DNA of 62,631 bases. Origin: JAFGCL01 sp964423835 (GTDB taxonomy: Bacteria; Chloroflexota; Dehalococcoidia; UBA2247; RBG-13-53-26). The notes beneath the pieces were generated by a model. The model was not told the origin of the DNA. It searched no databases and saw nothing but the letters and a program-made list of their open reading frames with translations. The stretch lies in assembly GCA_964423835.1 (NCBI GenBank), contig CAYRGJ010000019.1:1-62631 (forward strand), given 5' to 3'. Positions 26,522 through 35,105 of this stretch are shown here, piece after piece. Within the stretch, counting starts at the first letter, position 1. Every line of letters starts with the position of its first letter. The position numbers were made by a program, and so were the translations under genes.

Positions 26522-27793
26522 ATGACAGAGCACCACGGCCTGCTCGAAGGGGTCCGCGTGCTGGACCTGGCCGACGAGAAGGGGGTCTTCTGCGGCAAGG
26601 TCCTGGGAGACTACGGAGCGGACGTCATCAAGGTGGAGAGGCCCGGGGGCGATCCGGCCCGCAACATCGGCCCTTTCTTCAGGGGCATGGCCGACCCGGA
26701 GAAGAGCCTCTTCTGGTTTGCCACCAACACCAGCAAGAGGGGCATCACCTTGAATATCCAGGTCCCGGACGGCCAGGAGCTCTTCCGGCGGCTGGTCCAG
26801 AAGGCCGACATCGTGGTGGAGTCCTTCGAGCCGGGGTACATGGACTGCCTGGGGCTGGGGTATGAGGACCTGAAGGAGCTCAAGCCCGACATCATCTACA
26901 CCTCGATCACGCCCTTCGGCCAGACCGGCCCCTACGCTCACTACCAGGCCACCGATCTGGTGGCGGCCGCCATGGGCGGCATGGCCCGCATCCTGGGCGA
27001 GTTCGGGCGCCCGCCGGTGCGCCTGGGGCCCGACCCCCAGTCCTACTTCCAGGCTGGCCTCCAGGGAGCGCTGGGCTCCACCATGGCCTACTATCACCGG
27101 GACCTGACAGGGGTGGGCCAGCACGTGGACGTCTCCATGCAGGACGCGGTGGAGCTGACCCTGATGAATGCCGTCGAGATATACGATCTGCTCAAGGCCA
27201 ACCTGGTGGGCATGGGCCAGTACTTCGTCACCGTGAGGCCGGACCTGGGCCCCCTCTTTTCGCGCACCATCGTCCCCTGCAAGGACGGGTATGTCACCTT
27301 CATGTTCGGCGGGGGCGCCTTCGCCGGGGGCAGCCAGTCATCCCGGGCGGCGGTCGACTGGGCCAACACCGAGGGCTACGCCCTGGACCTGACGGACTTC
27401 GACTTCCCCACCATGTGGGACGGCTCCACCATAACCCAGCAGGAGAGCGACGCCCGCAACGCCAGCATAGACGCGTTCGTGCTGACCAAGACCAAGGCCG
27501 AGCTGTACGCGGCCGCGGTGGAGAAGGGGCTGATCCTGGCGCCCTGCAACACGGTGGAGGACGTCATGGACAGCCCTCAGCTGGCGGCCCGGGAGTTCTG
27601 GGAGACAGTGAGCCACCCGGAGCTGGGACAGAAGATAAGGTATCCCGGCGCGCCGGTGAAGATGAAGGAGACGCCCTGGAAGATCTATCGCCGCGCCCCG
27701 CTCATCGGAGAGCACAACGAGGAGATATACGAGAAGGAGCTGGGGCTGGGCAAGGACGACCTGGCGCTGCTCAAGGCCAATGGCGCCATCTAA
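26522..27793 (+). CDS. CaiB/BaiF (class III) CoA-transferase 1
   Basis: 423 residues, normal for the family, preceded by AGAGGAGGAG. Class III enzymes transfer CoA between acids using an aspartyl-CoA intermediate. The catalytic Asp is residue 208 in VDVSMQDAVEL. Other markers: GVRVLDLADEKG at the start, DYGADVIKVERPGGD, KADIVVESFEPG and ITPFGQTGPY. It is interlocked as a dimer in known structures. A second, diverged copy follows after five 24-bp repeats. Substrate unknown; the paired hot-dog dehydratase hints at a C4-C6 unsaturated or hydroxy acid. Confidence 0.9.
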   Translation: MTEHHGLLEGVRVLDLADEKGVFCGKVLGDYGADVIKVERPGGDPARNIGPFFRGMADPEKSLFWFATNTSKRGITLNIQVPDGQELFRRLVQKADIVVESFEPGYMDCLGLGYEDLKELKPDIIYTSITPFGQTGPYAHYQATDLVAAAMGGMARILGEFGRPPVRLGPDPQSYFQAGLQGALGSTMAYYHRDLTGVGQHVDVSMQDAVELTLMNAVEIYDLLKANLVGMGQYFVTVRPDLGPLFSRTIVPCKDGYVTFMFGGGAFAGGSQSSRAAVDWANTEGYALDLTDFDFPTMWDGSTITQQESDARNASIDAFVLTKTKAELYAAAVEKGLILAPCNTVEDVMDSPQLAAREFWETVSHPELGQKIRYPGAPVKMKETPWKIYRRAPLIGEHNEEIYEKELGLGKDDLALLKANGAI

Positions 27794-27913
27794 CAGTGGG
27801 CATGGCGCGCCATCTGACAGTGAGTATGGCACCTCATCAGGCACTGAGTATGAGGCGTCATCTGGCACTGAGTATGAGGCGTCATCAGACAGTGAGTATG
27901 GCGCGTCGTTTGA
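27794..27913 (+). repeat. Five tandem 24-bp repeats with in-frame ATGs
   Basis: Units at 27794, 27818, 27842, 27866 and 27890 with consensus CAGTGAGTATGGCGCGTC plus ATCTGA. They fill the gap between the two CoA-transferase genes exactly from the stop of the first to the ribosome site of the second. Each unit holds an ATG in frame with the second gene, with no stop in between, so an 8-residue repeat (MxRHxxxS) could be added to its N-terminus. The ribosome site (GAGGAGG) serves the later ATG at 27925. Confidence 0.9.
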
Positions 27914-27924
27914 GGAGGGATGAG

Positions 27925-29172
27925 ATGGGAAGACAGATATTCGAAGGCCTGAAGGTCGTTGACTTCAGCTGGGCCGCCGCCGGCCCCCAGGTGGGCCGCG
28001 AGCTGGCCGAGCACGGGGCGACGGTCATCCACGTCGAGAGCCATACTCACCTGGACCCGCTGCGCACCTTCCAGCCGTTCAAGGACGCCAAGCCGGGAGT
28101 GGACCGCGGCGCCTTCTACTGCGAGTACAACACCAACAAGCTCAGCGTGAGCATGGATTTGACCAAGCCCCGGGGCCGGGAGCTGGCCCTGGAGCTGGTG
28201 AAGTGGGCGGACCTGGTGACCGAGTCCATGACGCCCGGGGCCATGGCCGAGCTGGGGCTGGACTACGAGAGCTGCCGCAAGCTGAACCCGGGGGTCATCT
28301 ACCTGAGCACCTCCCAGCAGGGAGAGAGCGGGCCCCACCACCGCTTCAAGGGCGTGGGCCACCACGTCAACGCCGTGGCCGGGTACTGCAGTACGACGGG
28401 CTTTCCGGACGGCGATCCCACCATGGTCTTCACCGCCTACTCCGACTACGTCGCGCCCTGGTACTCGCTGATCGCCATAATGGGGGCCCTCATGAGGCGG
28501 CGCAAGACGGGACAGGGCATGCGCATCGAGCAGGCCCAGATGGAGTGCGGAGTGTCCTTCCTGGCGCCGCACCTCCTGAACTGGGATGTGAACCGGAAGG
28601 ACCTTCAGCGCCGCGGCGACCGCGACTTCTACATGAGCCCCCACGGGGTCTACCCCTGCCGCGGCACGGACCGCTGGGTGGCCATCGCAGTGCAGAACGA
28701 CCAGCAGTGGCTCTGCTTCTGCGACGTGATGGGCAACCCGGAGTGGACCCGGAGCGACCGGTTCGCCACCGTGCTCAAACGGAAAGAGAACGAGGACGAG
28801 CTGGACAAGCTCATCGGTGAGTGGACCAGGGCCTTCACCCCGGAGCAGGTGATGACCGTGATGCAGGAGTCCGGCATACCGGCCGGAGTGGTGCAGACCG
28901 CGGAGGACCTGCTCAATGACCCGCAGATGAAGCACCGCCAGCATTTCCGGGTGCTGAACCACCCCATCATCGGAGACCATTCATATCACGCGCCGGCCTA
29001 CAAGCTCTCGGAGACGCCCTGCGACATAAAGCGGGCCGGGCCCACCCTGGGCCAGGACAACCAGCACGTGTACAAGGACATCCTGGGGATGACGGACGAC
29101 GACATCGCCGATCTGCTGGCGGAGGGGGTGATCACCACCGAGTACGATGCTCCGTTCAAGGCAGGATCGTAG
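27925..29172 (+). CDS. CaiB/BaiF (class III) CoA-transferase 2
   Basis: 415 residues from the ATG at 27925, chosen because GAGGAGG lies 6-7 nt upstream and the protein starts MGRQIFEGLKVVDFSW. In-frame ATGs in the tandem repeats could extend it by up to 41 residues. Family motifs: ELAEHGATVIHVES, KWADLVTESMTPG, GVIYLSTSQQGESGP. At the site of the catalytic aspartate the sequence is MRIEQAQMECGV, so Glu stands where copy 1 has Asp. That substitution occurs in divergent subfamilies, and some may still be active. It is likely a partner subunit or a separate enzyme on a related acid. Confidence 0.87.
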   Translation: MGRQIFEGLKVVDFSWAAAGPQVGRELAEHGATVIHVESHTHLDPLRTFQPFKDAKPGVDRGAFYCEYNTNKLSVSMDLTKPRGRELALELVKWADLVTESMTPGAMAELGLDYESCRKLNPGVIYLSTSQQGESGPHHRFKGVGHHVNAVAGYCSTTGFPDGDPTMVFTAYSDYVAPWYSLIAIMGALMRRRKTGQGMRIEQAQMECGVSFLAPHLLNWDVNRKDLQRRGDRDFYMSPHGVYPCRGTDRWVAIAVQNDQQWLCFCDVMGNPEWTRSDRFATVLKRKENEDELDKLIGEWTRAFTPEQVMTVMQESGIPAGVVQTAEDLLNDPQMKHRQHFRVLNHPIIGDHSYHAPAYKLSETPCDIKRAGPTLGQDNQHVYKDILGMTDDDIADLLAEGVITTEYDAPFKAGS

Positions 29173-29206
29173 GCGCCCGATCCTGGCTTTGCATCGCTTC
29201 CCTAGG

Positions 29207-29212
29207 TATAAT
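29207..29212 (+). promoter_or_regulatory. Consensus -10 box (TATAAT) close to the start codon
   Basis: TATAAT ends 11 nt before the ATG at 29224, so transcription should begin at or within a few bases of it; no ribosome site is present. The message is probably leaderless or nearly so. No good -35 at the usual distance is visible. Confidence 0.5.
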
Positions 29213-29223
29213 CACCCATTGGC

Positions 29224-30087
29224 ATGGCACTGTATCGCCGGCTGGCCCGGCTCTGCGTGTTCCTCGGCGCCCGACTGCCGCTGAGCGTGAGCTACGGCGC
29301 GGCCCAGTCCATGGCCAGCGGCATTTACGCTATGTCCCCTCCCCTGCGATATGACGCCGAATCCAGCGCCGCCTACGTGCTGGGGGAGGCCAGGGGCAGC
29401 CGCAACGTGTCCCAGGCCGCCCGCCGCTCCATGAGGAACTACGCCAGGGACGTGGTAGACCTCCTGCGCTACAGCGGACGGCCGGCGGCCACCAGGGCCC
29501 GGGTCTCCTTCGAAGGGCTGGACCGGCTGGACGCCGCCCTGGCCGAAGGCAAGGGCGTCATCCTCCTGGGCCTCCACCTGGGGTCCTGGGACGTGGGGGC
29601 GGCCTACCTGGCCCAGTGCGGCTATCCCCTGAGCGCCGTGGTGCTCTCCTCCAGGGACAACAAGGGGCTGGACAGCTTCATGCAGAGCCTGCGGTCCGGC
29701 GCCGGCGTCGGCGTCATCTCCACCCGGGAAGGCATCTTCCAGGCGGCGGAAGCCCTGCGCCGCAACGGGGTGCTGTGCCTGCTCATAGACGGGCCCACGG
29801 AGGGCAAGTCCGTCCCGGTCACCTTCCTGGGCCGGTCCCTGCACTTCTCCGCCGGGCCGGCGGCCCTGGCCCTGCGCACCAAGGCGGCCGTAGTCCCCGC
29901 CTGCACCGTACGCCTTCCGGGCAACCGCTTCCAGGGGCATATCGGCGAGCGGGTGGTATTGGGCCCGGCCGGCAGTTTCCACGGCAGCATCGAGGCCTTC
30001 ACCCAGAAGATGATGGATTCCCTGGAGGGATTCGTGCGGCAGCACCCCGATCAGTGGGGCCTCACGCCCAGCCTGCCTCAGGAGTGA
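29224..30087 (+). CDS. LpxL/HtrB-PatA-type membrane acyltransferase
   Basis: 287 residues. The HxxxxD motif is HLGSWD near residue 120 in GVILLGLHLGSWDVG, with downstream CLLIDGP and FLGRSLHFSAGPAALA, as in lipid A/phosphatidylinositol mannoside acyltransferases. It moves an acyl group to a glycolipid at the inner membrane face. In an organism with no sign of LPS genes, a PatA-like role on a glycolipid is plausible. The start lacks a ribosome site but follows a consensus -10 box, which fits a leaderless transcript. Confidence 0.82.
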   Translation: MALYRRLARLCVFLGARLPLSVSYGAAQSMASGIYAMSPPLRYDAESSAAYVLGEARGSRNVSQAARRSMRNYARDVVDLLRYSGRPAATRARVSFEGLDRLDAALAEGKGVILLGLHLGSWDVGAAYLAQCGYPLSAVVLSSRDNKGLDSFMQSLRSGAGVGVISTREGIFQAAEALRRNGVLCLLIDGPTEGKSVPVTFLGRSLHFSAGPAALALRTKAAVVPACTVRLPGNRFQGHIGERVVLGPAGSFHGSIEAFTQKMMDSLEGFVRQHPDQWGLTPSLPQE

Positions 30088-30118
30088 CCGGCCGGTCACA
30101 GCGCCCCGCGGGAGCGGC

Positions 30119-30124
30119 TATAAT
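30119..30124 (+). promoter_or_regulatory. Consensus -10 box (TATAAT) of the helicase gene
   Basis: TATAAT ends 22 nt before the TTG start at 30147. A leader of roughly 15 nt with AGAGG is expected. The -35 region (GGTCACAGCGCC zone) is not clear. Confidence 0.45.
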
Positions 30125-30146
30125 CATGGGTAGAGGCTGACGGCAC

Positions 30147-32192
30147 TTGGAGAGCACCCCCCAGGACCCCCGCACAGCATGGCTGGGCGACCTCAACCCG
30201 CAGCAGCGCCGGGCGGTAACGCACGGGTCCGGGCCGCTGCTGGTGGTGGCCGGAGCCGGAACCGGCAAGACCCGGACCCTGGCCTGCCGGGTGGCCTGGC
30301 TCATCACCCAGGGCGTCCCCGCCGACCGCATACTGCTGCTCACCTTCACCAGGCGGGCCGCCGAGGAGATGCTTAAGAGGGCGGCCTCGGCCTCCTCGGC
30401 CCCGGACCGCTCCATCACCGGCCGGGTGTGGGGAGGCACCTTCCATGCCTTCGCCAACCGCATACTCAGGATCTACGCCGCGGCCGCCGGGCTGCCACCG
30501 GGCTTCACCATCATGGACCGCACGGACGCCGAGGACCTCCTGGACGTGGTGCGCCATGACCTGGGCCTGTCCCGGAAGAAGAGCCGCTTCCCCCGCAAGG
30601 GGACCTGCCTCGACATCTACTCCCGGCGGGTCAACGGCAACGAAGAGCTGGAGGCGGTCCTCAAGCGGGACTTCCCCTGGTGCGAGATGTGGCGGGAGGA
30701 GCTGCGGGGGCTCTTCCGGGAGTACGTCGATCGAAAGCAGCGCCAGCAGGTCCTGGACTACGACGACCTCCTGCTCTACCTCTACTACCTGCTGCAGGAC
30801 GAGAAGGCGGCCGAATCCATCGGCGGACGCTTCGACCACGTGCTGGTGGACGAGTACCAGGACACCAACCGGCTGCAGGCCGGCATCCTCATCGGGCTGC
30901 GCCGCCGGAACGGCAACATCACCGCGGTGGGGGATGACGCCCAGAGCATCTACGGCTTCCGCTCGGCCACCGTCCGCAACATGCTCGACTTCCCCCGCGA
31001 CTTCCCCGGGGCCGCCATCGTCACCCTGGAGCAGAACTACCGCTCCGTCGGCCCCATCCTGAACACCACCAACCTGGTGATAGGGCAGAGCCGCGAGAGG
31101 TACACCAAGGACCTGTGGTCGGAGCGGCAGGCCGAGCACCAGCCCCGGCTCATCACCTGCGTTGATGAGAACCAGCAGGACGACCAGGTCATCCGCCTGG
31201 TCCTGCAGCACTATGAAGAGGGCATCGCGCTGCGCAAGCAGGCCGTGCTCTTCCGGGCGGCGCACCACTCCGGCTCCCTGGAGCTGGCCCTCACCAGGCG
31301 CAACATACCCTTCCGCAAGTACGGTGGCCTGCGCTTCCTGGAGGCGGCCCACATCAAGGACATCATGGCCTTCCTGCGCATACTGGAGAACCCCCGGGAC
31401 GAGGTGGCCTGGTTCCGGGTGCTGCAGCTTCTCGAAGGCGTGGGCCCGGCCACGACGGCCGCCATCATCGAGCACCTGGGCCAGAACGGGTTCGACGCCT
31501 CCGCCATCGGGTCCTTCAAGGCGCCCCCGGCGGCCCGGAAAGCCATGCAGGACCTGGCCGCCCTGCTGGGCGAGATCGGCGGCTTCGGTGACAGCGGTCT
31601 GCCGGTGCAGCTGGACCGCATTCGGGCCTTCTATGCCCCCATCCTGCGGCAGGCCTACGAGAACGCCGAGGTCCGGGAGAACGACATCGCCTACATGTCG
31701 GCCCTGGCCGGCGGCTACGATTCCCGGAGGCAGTTTCTGGCGGACCTGGTGCTGGACCCCCCGGCCTCCACGGGAGACCTGGCGGGACGGCCGTCCAAGG
31801 ACGAGGACTGGCTGGTCCTGTCCACCATCCACTCGGCCAAGGGCCTGGAGTGGGACGTGGTGTATCTGATACACGCCTCGGACGGCTGCCTGCCCTCGGA
31901 CCTGTCTACCGGCTCCACCGCCGAGATCGAGGAGGAGCTGAGGCTGGCCTACGTGGCCATGACCCGGGCCCGCGACCACCTCTACGTGCTCTGGCCGCAG
32001 CGCTACTACGTCCGGCCGGCCGGGGTCTCGGACCGGCACACCTACGCCCAGCTCTGCCGGTTCTTCACCGAAGAGGTCCTGGGCACCATGGACCGGGTGA
32101 CCCCTCCACGGAGCCCGGACAGCCCCGGCGATCCCGTGGCCGGTGACCTGAACATCAACATCGCCGGCAGGATACGGGACATCTGGAAGTAG
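30147..32192 (+). CDS. UvrD/Rep-type SF1A DNA helicase
   Basis: 681 residues from a TTG start. The SF1 motifs in order: Q-motif LNPQQRRAV, I AGAGTGKTRTL, Ia LTFTRRAAEEM, II VDEYQDTN, III VGDDAQSIYGFR, IV LEQNYRS, V TIHSAKGLEWDVV, VI AYVAMTRARDHLYV. It unwinds DNA 3' to 5' with ATP. Size is near UvrD/PcrA (about 720), slightly short because the C-terminal tail is brief (NINIAGRIRDIWK). Domain 2B carries FDASAIGSFKAPP where UvrD has the regulatory hinge. The exact paralogue (UvrD, PcrA or Rep) cannot be settled. Confidence 0.9.
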   Translation: MESTPQDPRTAWLGDLNPQQRRAVTHGSGPLLVVAGAGTGKTRTLACRVAWLITQGVPADRILLLTFTRRAAEEMLKRAASASSAPDRSITGRVWGGTFHAFANRILRIYAAAAGLPPGFTIMDRTDAEDLLDVVRHDLGLSRKKSRFPRKGTCLDIYSRRVNGNEELEAVLKRDFPWCEMWREELRGLFREYVDRKQRQQVLDYDDLLLYLYYLLQDEKAAESIGGRFDHVLVDEYQDTNRLQAGILIGLRRRNGNITAVGDDAQSIYGFRSATVRNMLDFPRDFPGAAIVTLEQNYRSVGPILNTTNLVIGQSRERYTKDLWSERQAEHQPRLITCVDENQQDDQVIRLVLQHYEEGIALRKQAVLFRAAHHSGSLELALTRRNIPFRKYGGLRFLEAAHIKDIMAFLRILENPRDEVAWFRVLQLLEGVGPATTAAIIEHLGQNGFDASAIGSFKAPPAARKAMQDLAALLGEIGGFGDSGLPVQLDRIRAFYAPILRQAYENAEVRENDIAYMSALAGGYDSRRQFLADLVLDPPASTGDLAGRPSKDEDWLVLSTIHSAKGLEWDVVYLIHASDGCLPSDLSTGSTAEIEEELRLAYVAMTRARDHLYVLWPQRYYVRPAGVSDRHTYAQLCRFFTEEVLGTMDRVTPPRSPDSPGDPVAGDLNINIAGRIRDIWK

Positions 32193-32199
32193 GGGGCCA

Positions 32200-32228
32200 T
32201 TGACACCATACAGGCCCGATGGTAGCAT
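32200..32228 (+). promoter_or_regulatory. Promoter of the coo operon
   Basis: TTGACA (32200-32205), 17-nt spacer, TAGCAT (32223-32228), 8 bp after the helicase stop. The expected leader is about 280 nt and contains two copies of a 17-bp element (32305-32321 and 32344-32360, GCCTGAAGCCGGCGCGC), whose role is not known. No CooA-type binding site is identified. Confidence 0.55.
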
Positions 32229-32304
32229 CGGGGTGAATACGGTCCCGGGAGGGGATGTGGTGGACGAGGCAGGCGGACCGTCCGCACCGAAGCCAACACC
32301 TGTA

Positions 32305-32360
32305 GCCTGAAGCCGGCGCGCAACGCCTGGACCCACGCCCGTTGCCTGAAGCCGGCGCGC
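32305..32360 (+). repeat. Two 17-bp direct repeats in the coo leader
   Basis: GCCTGAAGCCGGCGCGC at 32305-32321 and 32344-32360, a 39-bp period. Each half contains the palindromic stretch GCCGGC. They could be a regulator site or an RNA stem; I cannot decide. Confidence 0.6.
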
Positions 32361-32517
32361 GGCGCCTGAGGCTGTACCGGAAGCCTCAAGCCGGGTCCGC
32401 GGCCTCAGGACAACAGCGGCTGGCCACCTCCGCCTTCCTCTCTCCGCAGCATGGCCGTTCCGGATGGGCCGCGCCGGTGCCTGCCCCGCTAACCATCCGG
32501 CGAGGAGGAGGCTTCAC

Positions 32518-33138
32518 ATGAAGACGGTGTTCGTCAACCCGGAGCGCTGCGTCGGCTGTCACCAGTGCGAGATCGCCTGCCTGGTGGAGCACTCCCAGAC
32601 CCAGAACCTGCTGGGTGCCCTGTCCGAGAGCCCCACCCCCAGGCGCTTCATCGTGGCCACGCCCGGCCTGCAGCGCAACCTGTCCTTTCCCAGCAAGTGC
32701 CGCCACTGCCAGCCGGCCCCGTGCCAGGCGGTCTGCCCCACCTCCGCCATCTTCCGCGACGCCGACACCGATATCGTGCTGATAGACGGCAACCGCTGCA
32801 TACTCTGCGGGATGTGCGCCATGGCCTGCCCCTTCGATGTCATCACCTACCACCCATCGGCCAAGGTCCGGCCGGTGAGGACGGTGGCCATAAAGTGCGA
32901 CAACTGCATCGACCGCCAGCGCCGGGGGCGCATCCCGGCCTGCGTGGAGATCTGCAAGGTGCGGGCTCTGGAGTTCGGCGACATCAACGAGATCACCCGG
33001 AAGTCCCGCACCCGGCTGGGCCAGTCGGTATCCGTGGCCGTGGGGCAGATCCGGCCGGAAGAGGCGCGCCTCCCCGCCAACGTGGAGGCCTGGCACGGCT
33101 TTGGAGAGAGCCTGAAGAAGATCGAAGAGCGTCGGTGA
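32518..33138 (+). CDS. cooF: CooF-type 4Fe-4S ferredoxin, electron partner of CO dehydrogenase
   Basis: 206 residues; the ATG at 32518 is preceded by GAGGAGGAGG. Cysteine motifs run CVGCHQCEIAC (residues 11-21), CRHCQPAPCQAVC, CILCGMCAMAC and CDNC...CVEIC, predicting four 4Fe-4S clusters as in CooF/HycB/DmsB-type proteins. It would carry electrons from CooS to the flavoprotein encoded downstream. The gap to cooS is 11 bp. Similar proteins serve formate dehydrogenases; the neighbour decides in favour of CooF. Confidence 0.9.
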   Translation: MKTVFVNPERCVGCHQCEIACLVEHSQTQNLLGALSESPTPRRFIVATPGLQRNLSFPSKCRHCQPAPCQAVCPTSAIFRDADTDIVLIDGNRCILCGMCAMACPFDVITYHPSAKVRPVRTVAIKCDNCIDRQRRGRIPACVEICKVRALEFGDINEITRKSRTRLGQSVSVAVGQIRPEEARLPANVEAWHGFGESLKKIEERR

Positions 33139-33149
33139 GGAGGAAAGAC

Positions 33150-35105
33150 ATGACACACCATGACGACAGCGAAGCCATCAGCCGGCTGACCATACACAAG
33201 GACGTCCGGGAGATGCTCCGGGTGGCCCGGGATGAGCACATCCCCACGGCCTGGGACCGGCTGGCGCAGCAGGACCCGCAATGCGGCTACTGCTCGATGG
33301 GCGTCAGCTGCCGCATCTGCGCCATGGGGCCCTGCCGGATTGACCCCTTCGGCGAGGGGCCCCAGAAGGGAGTCTGCGGCGCCGATGCGGACGTCATCGT
33401 GGCCCGCAACCTGGCCCGGATGATCGCCGCGGGGGCCTCCTCGCACTCCGACCACGGGCGGGACATCCTGGAGGTGTTCCACCAGACGGCCACGGGGGAG
33501 ACCGCGGCCTACCAGATCACCGACATCGAAAAGATGAAGCGGCTGGCCCGGGAGTTCAACGTCAAGGTGGATGGCCGGAAGACGGAGGAGATCGCCCGGG
33601 ACCTGGCCTGGGAGATGATGGAGGAGTACGGGATGCGCAAGAGCAGCCTGACCTTCGCCGGCCGCGCCCCCAGGGCGCGCCGCGACCTCTGGGCCCGGCT
33701 GGGCATCACGCCCCGGGGCATCGACCGGGAGAACGTGGAGTCGCTGCACCGCACCCACATGGGCGTGGACAATGATTACGTCAACATCCTGCTTCACTCG
33801 CTGCGCACCAGCCTCTCCGACGGGTGGGGCGGGTCCATGATCGGCACCGAGCTCTCCGACGTCCTCTTCGGCACCCCCAAGCCGGTCCGCTCCCGGATCA
33901 ACCTGGGCGTGCTGCGGGCGGACGAGGTCAACATCGCCCTGCACGGCCACAACCCGCTGCTGTCCGACGTCATGGTGCGGGCCGCCCAGGACCCGGCCCT
34001 GCTGAAGCTGGCCGCGGACAAGGGCGCCCGGGGCATCAACCTGGTGGGCCTGTGCTGCACCGGCAACGAGCTGCTGATGCGCCGCGGCATCCACATGGCC
34101 GGCAACCACCTGGTGCAGGAGCTGGTGATCATGACCGGGGCCCTGGAGATGATGATCGTGGACTACCAGTGCATCATGCCCGCCGTGACGGACGTGGCCC
34201 GGTGCTTCCACACCAGCGTGGTCTCCACCTCCGACAAGGCCAAGTTCAGGGGAGCCACGCATGTCTCCTTCGACCCCCGGCGGGCCCTGGAGATCGGCCG
34301 GGACCTGGTCCGCACCGCAGTGGAGAACTACTCCAATCGTGTCCCGGGGCGGGTGCGCATTCCGGACACGCCGGTGGAGATGATGGGCGGCTTCTCCGTG
34401 GAGGCCATAGTCGGGGCCCTGGGCGGCACCCCGGCGCCCCTGGTGGAGGCCATCAAGAAGGGGCAGATCCGGGGAGCGGTGGCCGTGGTGGGCTGCAACA
34501 ACCCCAAGATCAAGCATGACTACGGCCACGTCACCCTGAGCCGCCGCCTCATCGAGAACGACATCCTGGTGGTGGTCACCGGCTGCGCCGCCGTGGCCAA
34601 TGGGAAGGCGGGGCACATGATGCCGGAGTCGGCGGACATGGCCGGGCCGGGGCTTTCCGCCGTGTGCAAGGCCCTGGGCGTGCCGCCCGTCCTGCACATG
34701 GGCTCCTGCGTGGACAACGTCCGCATCCTGGTGCTGGCCAGCGCCCTGGCCGATTTCCTGGGCGTGGACATCGACGCCCTGCCCCTGGCCGGCGCGGCCC
34801 CCGAGTGGTACTCCGAGAAGGCCCTGGCCATCGGCGCCTACGTGGTGGCCTCGGGCATCTACACCGTGGTCGGGGTGCAGCCGCCCATATTCGGCAGCCC
34901 CAACGTGGTCAAGCTGCTGGCCGGAGGGCTGGACCAGGTGGTGGGCGCCCGCTTCGGCGTGGAGCCGGACCCGGAGAGGGCGGCGGTGCTCATCCGGCGG
35001 CACATCGAGACCAAGCGCCGGGGGCTGCAGTTGCCTTTCATCGACCCGGAGACCATAGCCATGCCGCCGGCAACGCCGGACGCGGTGGCGGGGCGGGCCT
35101 CATGA
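33150..35105 (+). CDS. cooS: Ni-Fe carbon monoxide dehydrogenase catalytic subunit
   Basis: 651 residues, family norm. Oxidises CO to CO2. All C-cluster ligands are in place: His265/267 in HGHNPLLS, Cys302/303 (CCTGNE), Cys341 (DYQC), Cys449 (VGCNN), Cys479 (TGCAA) and Cys520 (GSCVDN). The B-cluster cysteines are 54, 57, 62 and 76, with the same spacing as other CODHs. The D-cluster pair is Cys45 and Cys48, a CxxC, not the longer Cx7C. Known CODHs with the short motif (Desulfovibrio vulgaris) carry a 2Fe-2S D-cluster. No cooC nickel-insertion gene and no acetyl-CoA synthase subunit is beside it, so this is a monofunctional CODH. Confidence 0.95.
   Translation: MTHHDDSEAISRLTIHKDVREMLRVARDEHIPTAWDRLAQQDPQCGYCSMGVSCRICAMGPCRIDPFGEGPQKGVCGADADVIVARNLARMIAAGASSHSDHGRDILEVFHQTATGETAAYQITDIEKMKRLAREFNVKVDGRKTEEIARDLAWEMMEEYGMRKSSLTFAGRAPRARRDLWARLGITPRGIDRENVESLHRTHMGVDNDYVNILLHSLRTSLSDGWGGSMIGTELSDVLFGTPKPVRSRINLGVLRADEVNIALHGHNPLLSDVMVRAAQDPALLKLAADKGARGINLVGLCCTGNELLMRRGIHMAGNHLVQELVIMTGALEMMIVDYQCIMPAVTDVARCFHTSVVSTSDKAKFRGATHVSFDPRRALEIGRDLVRTAVENYSNRVPGRVRIPDTPVEMMGGFSVEAIVGALGGTPAPLVEAIKKGQIRGAVAVVGCNNPKIKHDYGHVTLSRRLIENDILVVVTGCAAVANGKAGHMMPESADMAGPGLSAVCKALGVPPVLHMGSCVDNVRILVLASALADFLGVDIDALPLAGAAPEWYSEKALAIGAYVVASGIYTVVGVQPPIFGSPNVVKLLAGGLDQVVGARFGVEPDPERAAVLIRRHIETKRRGLQLPFIDPETIAMPPATPDAVAGRAS

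Noticed and set aside
27794..27913. CRISPR array
   Set aside because: The 24-bp units are contiguous without spacers, so this is a simple tandem repeat.
32847..35003. Long minus-strand frame opposite cooS
   Set aside because: Composition is a typical GC shadow; the CODH ligands on the plus strand are complete.
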